Positions 42,562-52,647 of a stretch of 64,000 nucleotides of DNA are shown piece by piece; positions within the stretch are counted from its first letter, which is position 1; each line of letters opens with the position of its first letter. The notes beneath the pieces are model-generated. The model did no database searches. It was not told the origin of the DNA and saw only the letters and a list, made by a program, of their open reading frames with translations. This stretch comes from Streptomyces sp. NBC_01306 (GTDB lineage: Bacteria; Actinomycetota; Actinomycetes; Streptomycetales; Streptomycetaceae). The stretch covers positions 5,275,001 through 5,339,000 of the forward strand of contig NZ_JAPEPC010000001.1 of the NCBI RefSeq assembly GCF_026340465.1, in the 5' to 3' direction. Both the position numbers and the translations under genes were made by a program.

Positions 42562-43167
42562 TCAACGCGACGGGCTGTCCGGGTCCCCGGTGCTGTCGTC
42601 GTCGCGCTGGTGGCCGCGGCGGGCGTCGCGGTCGAAGATGCCGAGGACCTCGCACGGCCCGCCTGCGGCACCGATGGCGTGCGGGACCATCGTGGGGAAC
42701 TCGGCGGCCTGGTTGGTCTCCACCCGCAAGCGCCGGTCGCCCAGGAGCAGCACGGCAGTGCCGGAGAGGACGACGAACCATTCGCGCCCCGGGTGGGCGC
42801 GCATACGTGACGGGCTGTCGGGCGGTGGGTTCGTCATGCGCCGGCGTACGACGCTCATGCCCGGGTCCGCCCGGACGGGCCAGCGCATCAGCTGGTGGGC
42901 GGAGTCGATCACCGGGCTGGAGATGACGTCGTCCGTGGCCGTCTCGATCAGTTGGTCGAGCGTGGTGTCCAGCGCGCGGGCGAGGGTGAAGAGCTGGTCC
43001 AGAGCGAGGCGGCGCTGACCGTTCTCGATCCGGCTGAGCGTGGAGGGGCTGAGCCGGGCGCGGGTGGCCAGCTCGTCCAGAGACCAGCCCTGCGCCACGC
43101 GCAGCGCGCGGATCCGTTGGCGTACGAGGCGGTCGAACTCCCCATCGTCTTGCGGCACGGGCAACAT
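42562..43167 (-). CDS. XRE-family regulator with cupin domain
   Basis: 201 residues from the ATG at 43167 (a TTG at 43185 is less likely). The N-terminal helix-turn-helix is WSLDELATRARLSPSTLSRI at about 29-48, and residues 115-180 form a cupin fold (HPGREWFVVLSGTAVLLLGD, then AAEFPTMVPHAIGA). This is the usual layout of small-molecule-sensing XRE-cupin repressors. The adjacent methyltransferase on the same strand is the probable target. Confidence 0.88.
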   Translation of the reverse strand: MLPVPQDDGEFDRLVRQRIRALRVAQGWSLDELATRARLSPSTLSRIENGQRRLALDQLFTLARALDTTLDQLIETATDDVISSPVIDSAHQLMRWPVRADPGMSVVRRRMTNPPPDSPSRMRAHPGREWFVVLSGTAVLLLGDRRLRVETNQAAEFPTMVPHAIGAAGGPCEVLGIFDRDARRGHQRDDDSTGDPDSPSR

Positions 43168-43327
43168 GCTATGCCGGATACGCAAGCCCTGCCCGGTGCG
43201 GCCGGTGCGGCCGCACCGCCGACACCGGTGCCGCCCTCGTCGCCGCGCGCACAGCGGAACGTGCCGACACCACCCGCACCATGACGCCGTCGTCCGCCAT
43301 CGGGACGGGAGGCTCTAGGGTGCTGGA

Positions 43328-43723
43328 ATGCCGTCGTACAGCATTGGCCAGGCAGCGGGACTGCTCGGTGTGAGTCCTGAGACCGTCCGCCGCTGGGCCG
43401 ACGGGGGGCAGATCGCCATGGACCGGGACGGTTCGGGGAACCGCGTCATCGACGGGGTGAGCCTCGCCGCCTTCGCCAAGGGGCGGGCCGAGGGCCTGCA
43501 TCCGGTGCCGGGGGAGGTCCACACCTCCGTACGGAACTCCTTCGCGGGGATCGTCACCCGGGTCGTCGTTGACGACGTGGTCGCCCAGGTCGAGATCCAG
43601 TCCGGGCCGCACCGGCTGGTCTCCCTGGTGAGCCGGGAGGCCGTCGATGAGCTGGGGCTCGTCGTCGGGGTGACCGCGACGGCGCGCGTGAAGTCGACCA
43701 ACGTTCATATCGACAGGCAGTAG
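43328..43723 (+). CDS. HTH-TOBE protein (MerR-like helix-turn-helix plus Mop molybdate-binding domain)
   Basis: 131 residues. Residues 1-55 are a MerR/excisionase-type HTH (SYSIGQAAGLLGVSPETVRR). Residues 66-130 are a TOBE/Mop domain (NSFAGIVTRVVVDDVVAQVE, ending VKSTNVHIDRQ), which binds molybdate or tungstate oligomers. It is a minimal molybdate-responsive regulator, unlike the larger ModE. A close paralogue sits at 51059. Both flank the xanthine dehydrogenase and molybdate transport genes, so a role in controlling molybdenum genes is likely. No ribosome site is visible. Confidence 0.85.
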   Translation: MPSYSIGQAAGLLGVSPETVRRWADGGQIAMDRDGSGNRVIDGVSLAAFAKGRAEGLHPVPGEVHTSVRNSFAGIVTRVVVDDVVAQVEIQSGPHRLVSLVSREAVDELGLVVGVTATARVKSTNVHIDRQ

Positions 43724-43740
43724 CCGGTAGCCGGTAGCCG

Positions 43741-43869
43741 GTGGATCAGTGGGCGGCACGGGCCGAACGCCAGACCCGCACCCTGGCGCAGTTCCCGCCC
43801 GCCGAACGCACCCGGCTCGCTCGCCAGTTGCACCGCCTGGCCGATGCCATCACCGCCCTGGACGCCTGA
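43741..43869 (+). pseudogene. Fragment of a MarR-like regulator (C-terminal helix)
   Basis: A 42-codon frame reading VDQWAARAERQTRTLAQFPP, then ERTRLARQLHRLADAITALD, which looks like the last dimerisation helix of a MarR-type regulator. The DNA-binding part is missing. It directly follows a threefold TAGCCGG repeat (43721-43741) at the end of the HTH-TOBE gene, which suggests a deletion scar. Confidence 0.5.
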
Positions 43870-43919
43870 GAGACCGCAGGCCGTGAGAGCCGGCGACGGA
43901 GGGCGTCAGCGGCGGTCCG

Positions 43920-45479
43920 TCAGCGGCACTTCAGTGCCGCGTGCAGATCGAGTTTGTCGTCCAGGTTGGAGAGCCCGCGGCCGGTCAGGGCCTCCACGCG
44001 CTGGATGCGGTAGTGCACCGTGTTGACGTGCAGATGCAGGGCCTCCGCGGTGCGGGTCCAGGAGCAGTTGTGGTCGAGGAAGGCCTCCAGTGTCTCCAGC
44101 AGCACCCGGTGCGAGCTGCTGGAGCTGTCGGACAGGGGGCCCAGGGCGTTGGCGCTGAAGGCCGTGCGTACGTCGGTGGGGATGCCCGCCAGCAGTGCGT
44201 CCAGTGAGGTGAGGTCGTCGACCGCGGTGACCCGGTCGGCTCCGGCGTCGGCGGTGGCGGCCGCCGCCAGGGCGTAACGCGCCTGCCCGAGAGCGGAGTT
44301 GAGGCCGCTGGGCCCCGGGGTGCTGTCGCTGATGCCGGCGTGCAGCGGTGTCTCCGGGGCGCAGGCGTGCAGCAGTGACCATGCCTGGTCGACCGCGGGC
44401 CGCCCGGCGGTGCGGCGGTCGCCGTCCTGGCCGGTGTGCAGGACGGCCACCGCCGCGCCGCCCGGCCGCAGCCCCACGGCGAACGGGCCGGCCGCGGCAT
44501 GGCTCAGCGCCTCGGTGAGCGCGGCCCGCGCGCCGGTCCCCTCGTTCTGCTGCGATCCGTAGGCACCCAGCGTGGCGACGATCACGCGGTAGTGGCCGTG
44601 CGCCGGGAGCCCGCAGGCGGTCAGCGCGGAGTCCAGCGCCGTCGCGTCGGCCACCGGGGAGTCGACCAGGGCCAGCAGTTCGTCGGCCGTCCGCCGCTCC
44701 GCCGCCCGGTGGCGGTCGAGGGCGTGACGGTACTGGGCCATCACGTCGGCGATCTCGTGGAGTACGCGCGGCGGGGCCTCCGCCGGGTCGGGGAGGTAGA
44801 GGTGCCAGGTGTCGTAGGGGCCCGAGTCCGCCTCGATGCGCAGGGCGACCCGGGTGGTGTCCCGGGCGGTGTCCCGCAGCAGCCCGGCGGCCCGCTGTAC
44901 GGGCAGCTCGGGGGCGGACGGCGTACGGCCGAGGGTGCGGCCCCCGGCCGCGAGCAGGTAGCAGGGCAGCCGGCCGAGGTGGGCGAAGGCGCGGTCCAGG
45001 AGTTCGTCGGGGCCCGCGCCGTCCGCGAGCAGCCTGGCCAGCTCCGTCCGGACGTTCTCGGGCAGCGCGTAGTGGTGGGCCGGGCGGCGGCTGAGGTCGC
45101 CCCACTGGCGCAGATAGACCGCCTCGGTGATGGCGCGGAAGCTCGTCTGGGCCGGTACGGAGAGCAGCGGGACGCCGTGTTCGCGGCAGGAGTCGACCAG
45201 GACTCCGGGGACGGTGCCGTGGGTCTCCTCCCCCGCGAGGAGCGCTGTCGCCCCGGCCGAGCGGAGCGCCGAGACGAAGTGGTCGGTCTTCGCCGGGCTG
45301 TCGCCGGGGCTCCACCAGACCAGCCCGCTCAGCACGATCTCGCCCTGCTGGAGGAAGCGTGCCGGGTCCTCCAGGTCCGTCGCGGTGACACCGCTGATTT
45401 CCCGGGTGAGGAGCGGGCGCTCCCCCCAGAGCAGGGCCAGATCGAGCGATTCGAGCTGGAGAAGTTGTTCGACGTGCAT
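43920..45479 (-). CDS. PucR-family transcriptional regulator of purine catabolism
   Basis: 519 residues from the ATG at 45479 (AAGGAG nine bases upstream). The N-terminal PucR-type sensory domain starts HVEQLLQLESLDLALLWGER and continues to about 130. A GGDEF-like central region leads to the C-terminal HTH_30 domain (FLDHNCSWTRTAEALHLHVN, then HYRIQRVEALTGR). PucR proteins control purine or allantoin use. The gene is divergent from the xanthine dehydrogenase operon, and the gap contains an 18-base perfect palindrome with TGGTTG arms. Confidence 0.9.
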   Translation of the reverse strand: MHVEQLLQLESLDLALLWGERPLLTREISGVTATDLEDPARFLQQGEIVLSGLVWWSPGDSPAKTDHFVSALRSAGATALLAGEETHGTVPGVLVDSCREHGVPLLSVPAQTSFRAITEAVYLRQWGDLSRRPAHHYALPENVRTELARLLADGAGPDELLDRAFAHLGRLPCYLLAAGGRTLGRTPSAPELPVQRAAGLLRDTARDTTRVALRIEADSGPYDTWHLYLPDPAEAPPRVLHEIADVMAQYRHALDRHRAAERRTADELLALVDSPVADATALDSALTACGLPAHGHYRVIVATLGAYGSQQNEGTGARAALTEALSHAAAGPFAVGLRPGGAAVAVLHTGQDGDRRTAGRPAVDQAWSLLHACAPETPLHAGISDSTPGPSGLNSALGQARYALAAAATADAGADRVTAVDDLTSLDALLAGIPTDVRTAFSANALGPLSDSSSSSHRVLLETLEAFLDHNCSWTRTAEALHLHVNTVHYRIQRVEALTGRGLSNLDDKLDLHAALKCR

Positions 45480-45589
45480 GCTCTGGCTCCTTGTGCGGCG
45501 CCCGACCTGAAGATCCGGCATCTCACATTCACTAGGCGAGTGCGAGTGGAGCCATCGTAAATGCTAGGGAGCCGTGCCGGAATGCCTCT

Positions 45590-45607
45590 TGGTTGATCAT
45601 CCAACCA
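45590..45607. promoter_or_regulatory. Candidate PucR operator
   Basis: TGGTTG (45590-45595) and CAACCA (45602-45607) are exact inverted repeats around ATCATC. The arm resembles the TTGG core of the PucR box known in Bacillus. The 362-base gap between the divergent pucR-like and xanthine dehydrogenase genes also holds CACT-N5-AGTG at 45530-45542. Confidence 0.55.
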
Positions 45608-45841
45608 TCGTGCTGGGGACCTGGCGGATTTCCGTGGCTGAAACCAGTCGTGCCGGACCGTGGCGCGTTGCTTCACTGACGGAGTACGTGCCAACGGTGC
45701 GGGCGCCGGACACAGTCCAGGCGGCCCGCGGAGCGCCGCCCGAAGCGGCGGCGGCCCGAGAAGCGGAAACCCCGAGCAGCACGAACCGGGAGCACGAGCC
45801 GGGAGCGCGAAGAGCCCGGAGAAGGAAAAAGGGGGAGCGGT

Positions 45842-46662
45842 ATGGACCTCAACACAGTGGCCGACGTGTGCGACGCGCGCACCAAGCCGGTATGGCGGCC
45901 CGGCGACTACTGGCTGGGCGGCGGCACCTACCTCTTCTCCGAGCCCCAGCCCCGGCTGCGGCGGCTGATCGACCTCAGCCGGATGGGCTGGGAGCCGCTG
46001 AAGGAGCTGCCGAACGGCGATCTGGAGATCGCGGCGACCTGCACGATCGCGCAGCTCTCCCGGTTCGGGAAGTCCTGGCAGGCCCCCGCGGCGCCACTCG
46101 TCGAGCAGTGCTGCCGGGCCTTCCTCGCCTCGTTCAAGATCTGGAACATGGCGACCCTCGGCGGGAACCTCTGCAACGGTCTGCCGGCCGGCCCGATGAT
46201 CTCGCTCACCGCCGGGCTCGACGGCGTCTGCCTGCTCCGCGCGCAGGACGGATCCCTGCGCCGCCTGCCGGTCACCGACTTCATCATCGGTGCCGGGGTC
46301 AAGAACCTGGGCCAGGGGGAGTTGCTCCGCTCGGTCACCCTGCCCGCCCGCGCACTCGCCTCCCGTACGGCGTTCCGGCAGGCGTCGCTCTACGGGCTCG
46401 GCCGCTCCGGCTCGCTGATCGTCGGTGCGCTCGACCCGCTGGACGGCTCGCTGGCCATCACCGTCACGGCCTCGACCGTACGGCCGTTCCGGTTCTGGTT
46501 TCCGCTGCCGCCGACAGCGGCCGAACTGCGCGCGGCGATCCTGCGGAAGATCCAGGGCGACGACTGGTTCGACGACATTCACGGGCTCCCCGAGTGGCGC
46601 CGCCACATGGCGCTGCGCCTCGCCGAGGAGATCCGTTCCGAACTCACCGAGGGCGGTGCGCG

Positions 46663-46666
<4 letters not shown>
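45842..46666 (+). CDS. Xanthine dehydrogenase FAD-binding subunit
   Basis: 274 residues of the molybdopterin dehydrogenase FAD-binding type. The flavin loop WLGGGTYLFSE lies at about 23-33 and a second FAD contact in IWNMATLGGNLCNGLPAGPM at 99-118. The C-terminal CO-dehydrogenase flavoprotein domain follows. It passes electrons from the iron-sulfur centres to NAD. GGGGGAG lies before the ATG. It overlaps the next gene by four bases (ATGA), so both subunits are made together. Confidence 0.9.
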
Positions 46667-49686
<3,020 letters not shown>

Positions 49687-49859
49687 CACCACCCCGCCAG
49701 GAATCTCGCGTATGCCGCCTTTCAGGGCTCTCTTCACTCCTATCAGCGAGCCTGATGGGCCGAATCGTCCCGCATATGTGGTTCAGGGGCTGGCGCGGTG
49801 GGCATCATGGGCTCCAGGCAAGGGCGGACGCCGAGTGGCCCGCCTGGAGGGGGAACCCC

Positions 49860-50354
49860 ATGAGTGGAATCAGCGCACCGTCTCGCTCCGTCCGTGCTGC
49901 CCCGTTGGCGCCCAAGAGCTTTGTGCTCAAAGGCGAGTTGATCCGGCCCATAGCGCTGACGGTGGCGGATCTGCGGGCCCGGTGGGGGCAGCACCGGGCG
50001 GATGTGGTCTTCGACTGCGCCAAGAACGGCCCGCAGCACCACACCTTCGAAGGGCCGCTGCTGCGCGACGTCGTCGGCGACGCGCGGCCGGCCTTCGATC
50101 CGGTGCGGCGCAAGGACCGCTCCCGCTTCCTGCTGGCCGTCACCGGCGGGGACGGGCACCGTACGGTGCTGTCCTGGGCGGAGATCGACGCGGACTTCGC
50201 CGACTCGCCGATCCTGCTGGCGACCGCCCTGGACGGGCGCGGCCTGGACATGGCGGGCAGTCAGCTGGTGGTCCCGTCCGACCGCTGCGGCGCGCGCTAC
50301 ATCAGCGCGATCACGAGTGTCTGGGTCGGCAGCTGCGCCTTTGCCGACCTGTAG
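49860..50354 (+). CDS. Small molybdopterin-dependent oxidoreductase-like protein (sulfite-oxidase fold)
   Basis: 164 residues resembling an isolated Oxidored_molyb domain: FVLKGELIRPIALTVADLRA, then VFDCAKNGPQHHTFEGPLLR and ALDGRGLDMAGSQLVVPSDR. The Cys in FDCA falls where sulfite-oxidase-fold proteins have the molybdenum-ligand Cys. There is no signal peptide, so it is cytoplasmic. Stand-alone short versions are known but poorly studied. The ATG at 49860 follows GGAGGGGG. Its position after xanthine dehydrogenase and before molbindin fits a molybdenum block. Confidence 0.75.
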   Translation: MSGISAPSRSVRAAPLAPKSFVLKGELIRPIALTVADLRARWGQHRADVVFDCAKNGPQHHTFEGPLLRDVVGDARPAFDPVRRKDRSRFLLAVTGGDGHRTVLSWAEIDADFADSPILLATALDGRGLDMAGSQLVVPSDRCGARYISAITSVWVGSCAFADL

Positions 50355-50447
50355 CCGTAGCTGCCGTACCCGTACCCGTACTCGTGTCCGTTCCCGCCGC
50401 AACCGCTCCCGCCGGGGCCGCTGTCGCAGTGGCGGGAGCGGAGGCCG

Positions 50448-50867
50448 TCACGCCGTGGCGAGGGAGACCTCGGTGGACTTGATGAGTGCGATGACGGACG
50501 AGCCCGGTGCGAGACCGAGCTCGGCGGCCGACTCCTTGGTGATGGCCGCCGTCAGCTCGGCTCCTTCGACGGAGACCTTGATGCTCGCCATGGCTCCGCC
50601 CGTCGTGACGTCGGTGACCGTGCCCGGAAGCCGGTTGCGGATGCTCAGCCCGGTGACCGTGCCGGTCGCCAGGGAGATCTCGGTGGACTTGATCAGGGCC
50701 TGTACGGCGACCCCCTCGGCGATCCCCAGCTCCCGCGCGGCCTCCAGAGTGATCGCTGCGGTGACCTCCTGGCCGCCGCCGAGGTGCACCTTGACGGTCG
50801 CCATGACCGCTCCGTCGGTGACGCCGGTGACGGTGCCGGGGAGCTGGTTGCGGATGCTCAGAGACAT
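50448..50867 (-). CDS. Molbindin-like protein with two Mop/TOBE domains
   Basis: 139 residues made of two tandem Mop domains, each beginning with SIRN-LPGTVT and ending in ALIKSTE-SLAT (about 1-68 and 72-139). The repeats are about 50 percent identical by eye, indicating internal duplication. Molbindins store molybdate or tungstate in the cytoplasm as ring-shaped oligomers. The gene converges on the small molybdopterin protein gene. GCGAGG lies before the ATG. Confidence 0.92.
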   Translation of the reverse strand: MSLSIRNQLPGTVTGVTDGAVMATVKVHLGGGQEVTAAITLEAARELGIAEGVAVQALIKSTEISLATGTVTGLSIRNRLPGTVTDVTTGGAMASIKVSVEGAELTAAITKESAAELGLAPGSSVIALIKSTEVSLATA

Positions 50868-51021
50868 GGAGGAACCTCGCAGGAAGAGTGGGATGTCGGA
50901 TTTGCGATGCTACGTCCCCCTCCTTCCGCTCGCGTTCCCACGCGCCCTCCCTGTCCCCGAACGGTACTTCGGGTCTTCCTCCAAGGGCTGCGGCATCTGC
51001 CATATAGCTTCGCCTGATGAA

Positions 51022-51062
51022 TTGCAAATGCGAGCCAACTGGGCATATCTTTCCGCATATGC
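51022..51062 (+). promoter_or_regulatory. Leaderless promoter with palindrome over the start codon of the HTH-TOBE gene
   Basis: TTGCAA (51022-51027) and TATCTT (51046-51051) are spaced by 18 bases and end seven bases before the ATG at 51059. GCATAT (51043-51048) and ATATGC (51057-51062) form an exact inverted repeat that covers the -10 and the start codon, suggesting autoregulation. Confidence 0.6.
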
Positions 51063-51454
51063 AGTCCTACACGATCGGTCAGGCGGCTCGTCTGCTCGGC
51101 GTCAGCCCCGACACCGCTCGTCGTTGGGCGGATGCCGGCAGAGTCGCGACCCACCGCGATGAAGCCGGCCGCCGACTCATCGACGGACGCGATCTGGCCG
51201 CCTTCTCGATCGAGATCGGGCAGAACGCAGCAGGCGAGGACGGTGCGTCCTACACCTCGGCGCGCAACGCCTTCCCGGGCATCGTCACCGCCGTGAAACT
51301 CGGCGATGTGGCAGCCCAGGTGGAAATCCAGGCCGGCCCTCACCGGATGGTCTCCCTCCTCACCAGGGAGGCCGTCGAGGAACTCGGCCTGGAGGTCGGC
51401 ATGCAGGCCACCGCCCGCGTCAAGTCGACCAGTGTGCACATCGACAGGACCTGA
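51059..51454 (+). CDS. HTH-TOBE protein, paralogue of the one at 43328
   Basis: 131 residues, same length and layout as the other copy: MerR-like HTH SYTIGQAARLLGVSPDTARR, then TOBE domain NAFPGIVTAVKLGDVAAQVE ending VKSTSVHIDRT. The two proteins differ mostly in the linker. The gene stands directly upstream of modA and the modBC fusion and probably senses molybdate to control them. There is no ribosome site; promoter spacing points to a leaderless mRNA. Confidence 0.87.
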   Translation: MQSYTIGQAARLLGVSPDTARRWADAGRVATHRDEAGRRLIDGRDLAAFSIEIGQNAAGEDGASYTSARNAFPGIVTAVKLGDVAAQVEIQAGPHRMVSLLTREAVEELGLEVGMQATARVKSTSVHIDRT

Positions 51455-51627
51455 GCCCCGTGCCGGCTCAGGTGCCCGCTCCCGCAATCAGCTCCCCAAC
51501 ACAGCGGCGTCGCCCTTCCCCGAATCCTCGGAGCAACCCGAGCCGGGAGGCCCCCATTCGGCGTGGCTCATCCCCATCCGCTCGGGCAGCAACCTCTGCC
51601 GCCCGTCCCTCAAGGAGTTCCACCCTC

Positions 51628-52431
51628 ATGTCTCGCATCTTCACCCGCCGCCGTACCGCGACCGCGATCGTCACGGCAGCCCTGCTGCTGCCGCTGGCCG
51701 CCTGTGGCGGCAAGGACGACAGCAAGAAGGACACCGGCGCGAAGGCCGCTGCCTCCGGTACGCCGAAGGCCGATCTGACCGTCCTCGCGGCCTCCTCGCT
51801 GACCGATGTGTTCGGCACCGCGAAGAAGGTGTACGAGAAGGAGCACCCCGGCACGACGATCAAGTACTCCTTCGCCGGCTCCCAGGACCTCGCCACCCAG
51901 GTGAAGCAGGGTGACCCGGCCGACGCTCTGGTCACGGCGGACACCAAGACCATGGACGGTCTCAAGTCCGAGGTCGGCAAGCCGGAGATCATCGCCAAGA
52001 ACCGTCTGGTCATCGTCACCCGCAAGGGCAACCCGGACAAGGTCCACAGCCTGAAAGACCTCTCCAACAGCAAGCTGAAGGTCGTCCTCGCCGCACCCCA
52101 GGTGCCGGTGGGCAACTACAGCCAGAAGGTGCTGGACGCGCAGAAGATCAAGGTGAAGCCGGTCTCGCAGGAGGTGAACGTCCGCGCCGTCCTGTCCAAG
52201 GTCGAGCTGGGCGAGGCCGACGCGGGCATCGTCTACAAGACGGACGCCGCCACGGCGCCCGGCAAGGTCGACACGGTCACCATCCCCGACGCGCAGAACG
52301 CCGTCGCCTCCTACCCGGCGGCGACCGTCAAGGGATCGAAGAACTCGGCCGCGGCCGCCGCGTTCGTCACCTGGCTCGACAGCCCCGAGGCGCAGAAGAT
52401 CCTCCAGGGCGCGGGCTTCCAGAAGCCGTAG
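51628..52431 (+). CDS. modA: Molybdate-binding lipoprotein ModA
   Basis: 267 residues. Lipoprotein signal with lipobox LAAC (IVTAALLLPLAACGGKDD). The mature part has the ModA pattern: LTVLAASSLTDVFGTAKKVY, then KYSFAGSQDLATQVKQGDPADALVTAD and a late ADAGIVYKTDA. It captures molybdate or tungstate outside the membrane for the ModBC transporter encoded 216 bases downstream. AAGGAG lies ten bases before the ATG at 51628; a longer open frame upstream is not coding in appearance. Confidence 0.95.
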   Translation: MSRIFTRRRTATAIVTAALLLPLAACGGKDDSKKDTGAKAAASGTPKADLTVLAASSLTDVFGTAKKVYEKEHPGTTIKYSFAGSQDLATQVKQGDPADALVTADTKTMDGLKSEVGKPEIIAKNRLVIVTRKGNPDKVHSLKDLSNSKLKVVLAAPQVPVGNYSQKVLDAQKIKVKPVSQEVNVRAVLSKVELGEADAGIVYKTDAATAPGKVDTVTIPDAQNAVASYPAATVKGSKNSAAAAAFVTWLDSPEAQKILQGAGFQKP

Positions 52432-52505
52432 TACGCGCGCTGCCTCCAACACGGCCGTACGGGGCTGTCCTTGTCGCACGGACGGTGGACAGCCCCGTAC
52501 GGATT

Positions 52506-52549
52506 CGCCTTGTATGGACCCCGCCTTGTACGGAGCCGCCTTGTACGGA
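52506..52549 (+). repeat. Three copies of CGCCTTGTACGGA between modA and modBC
   Basis: Copies at 52506-52518 (one change), 52522-52534 and 52537-52549. They are followed at 52590-52640 by degenerate ATCCGG-containing repeats. The modA to modBC gap of 216 bases is otherwise without a gene. Confidence 0.8.
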
Positions 52550-52647
52550 CTCGCGGCCGCGGCTCCGGCACTCCGTCCGTCGGCATCCGGAATTCGGTAC
52601 CCGACATCCGGTAACCGATATCCGGCATCCCGATCACAGGAACCCCG

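Noticed and set aside
45574..46662. Possible 363-codon N-terminal extension of the fused xanthine dehydrogenase
   Set aside because: It overlaps the FAD subunit gene in another frame; the ATG at 46663 with ATGA coupling begins at the expected FeS domain.
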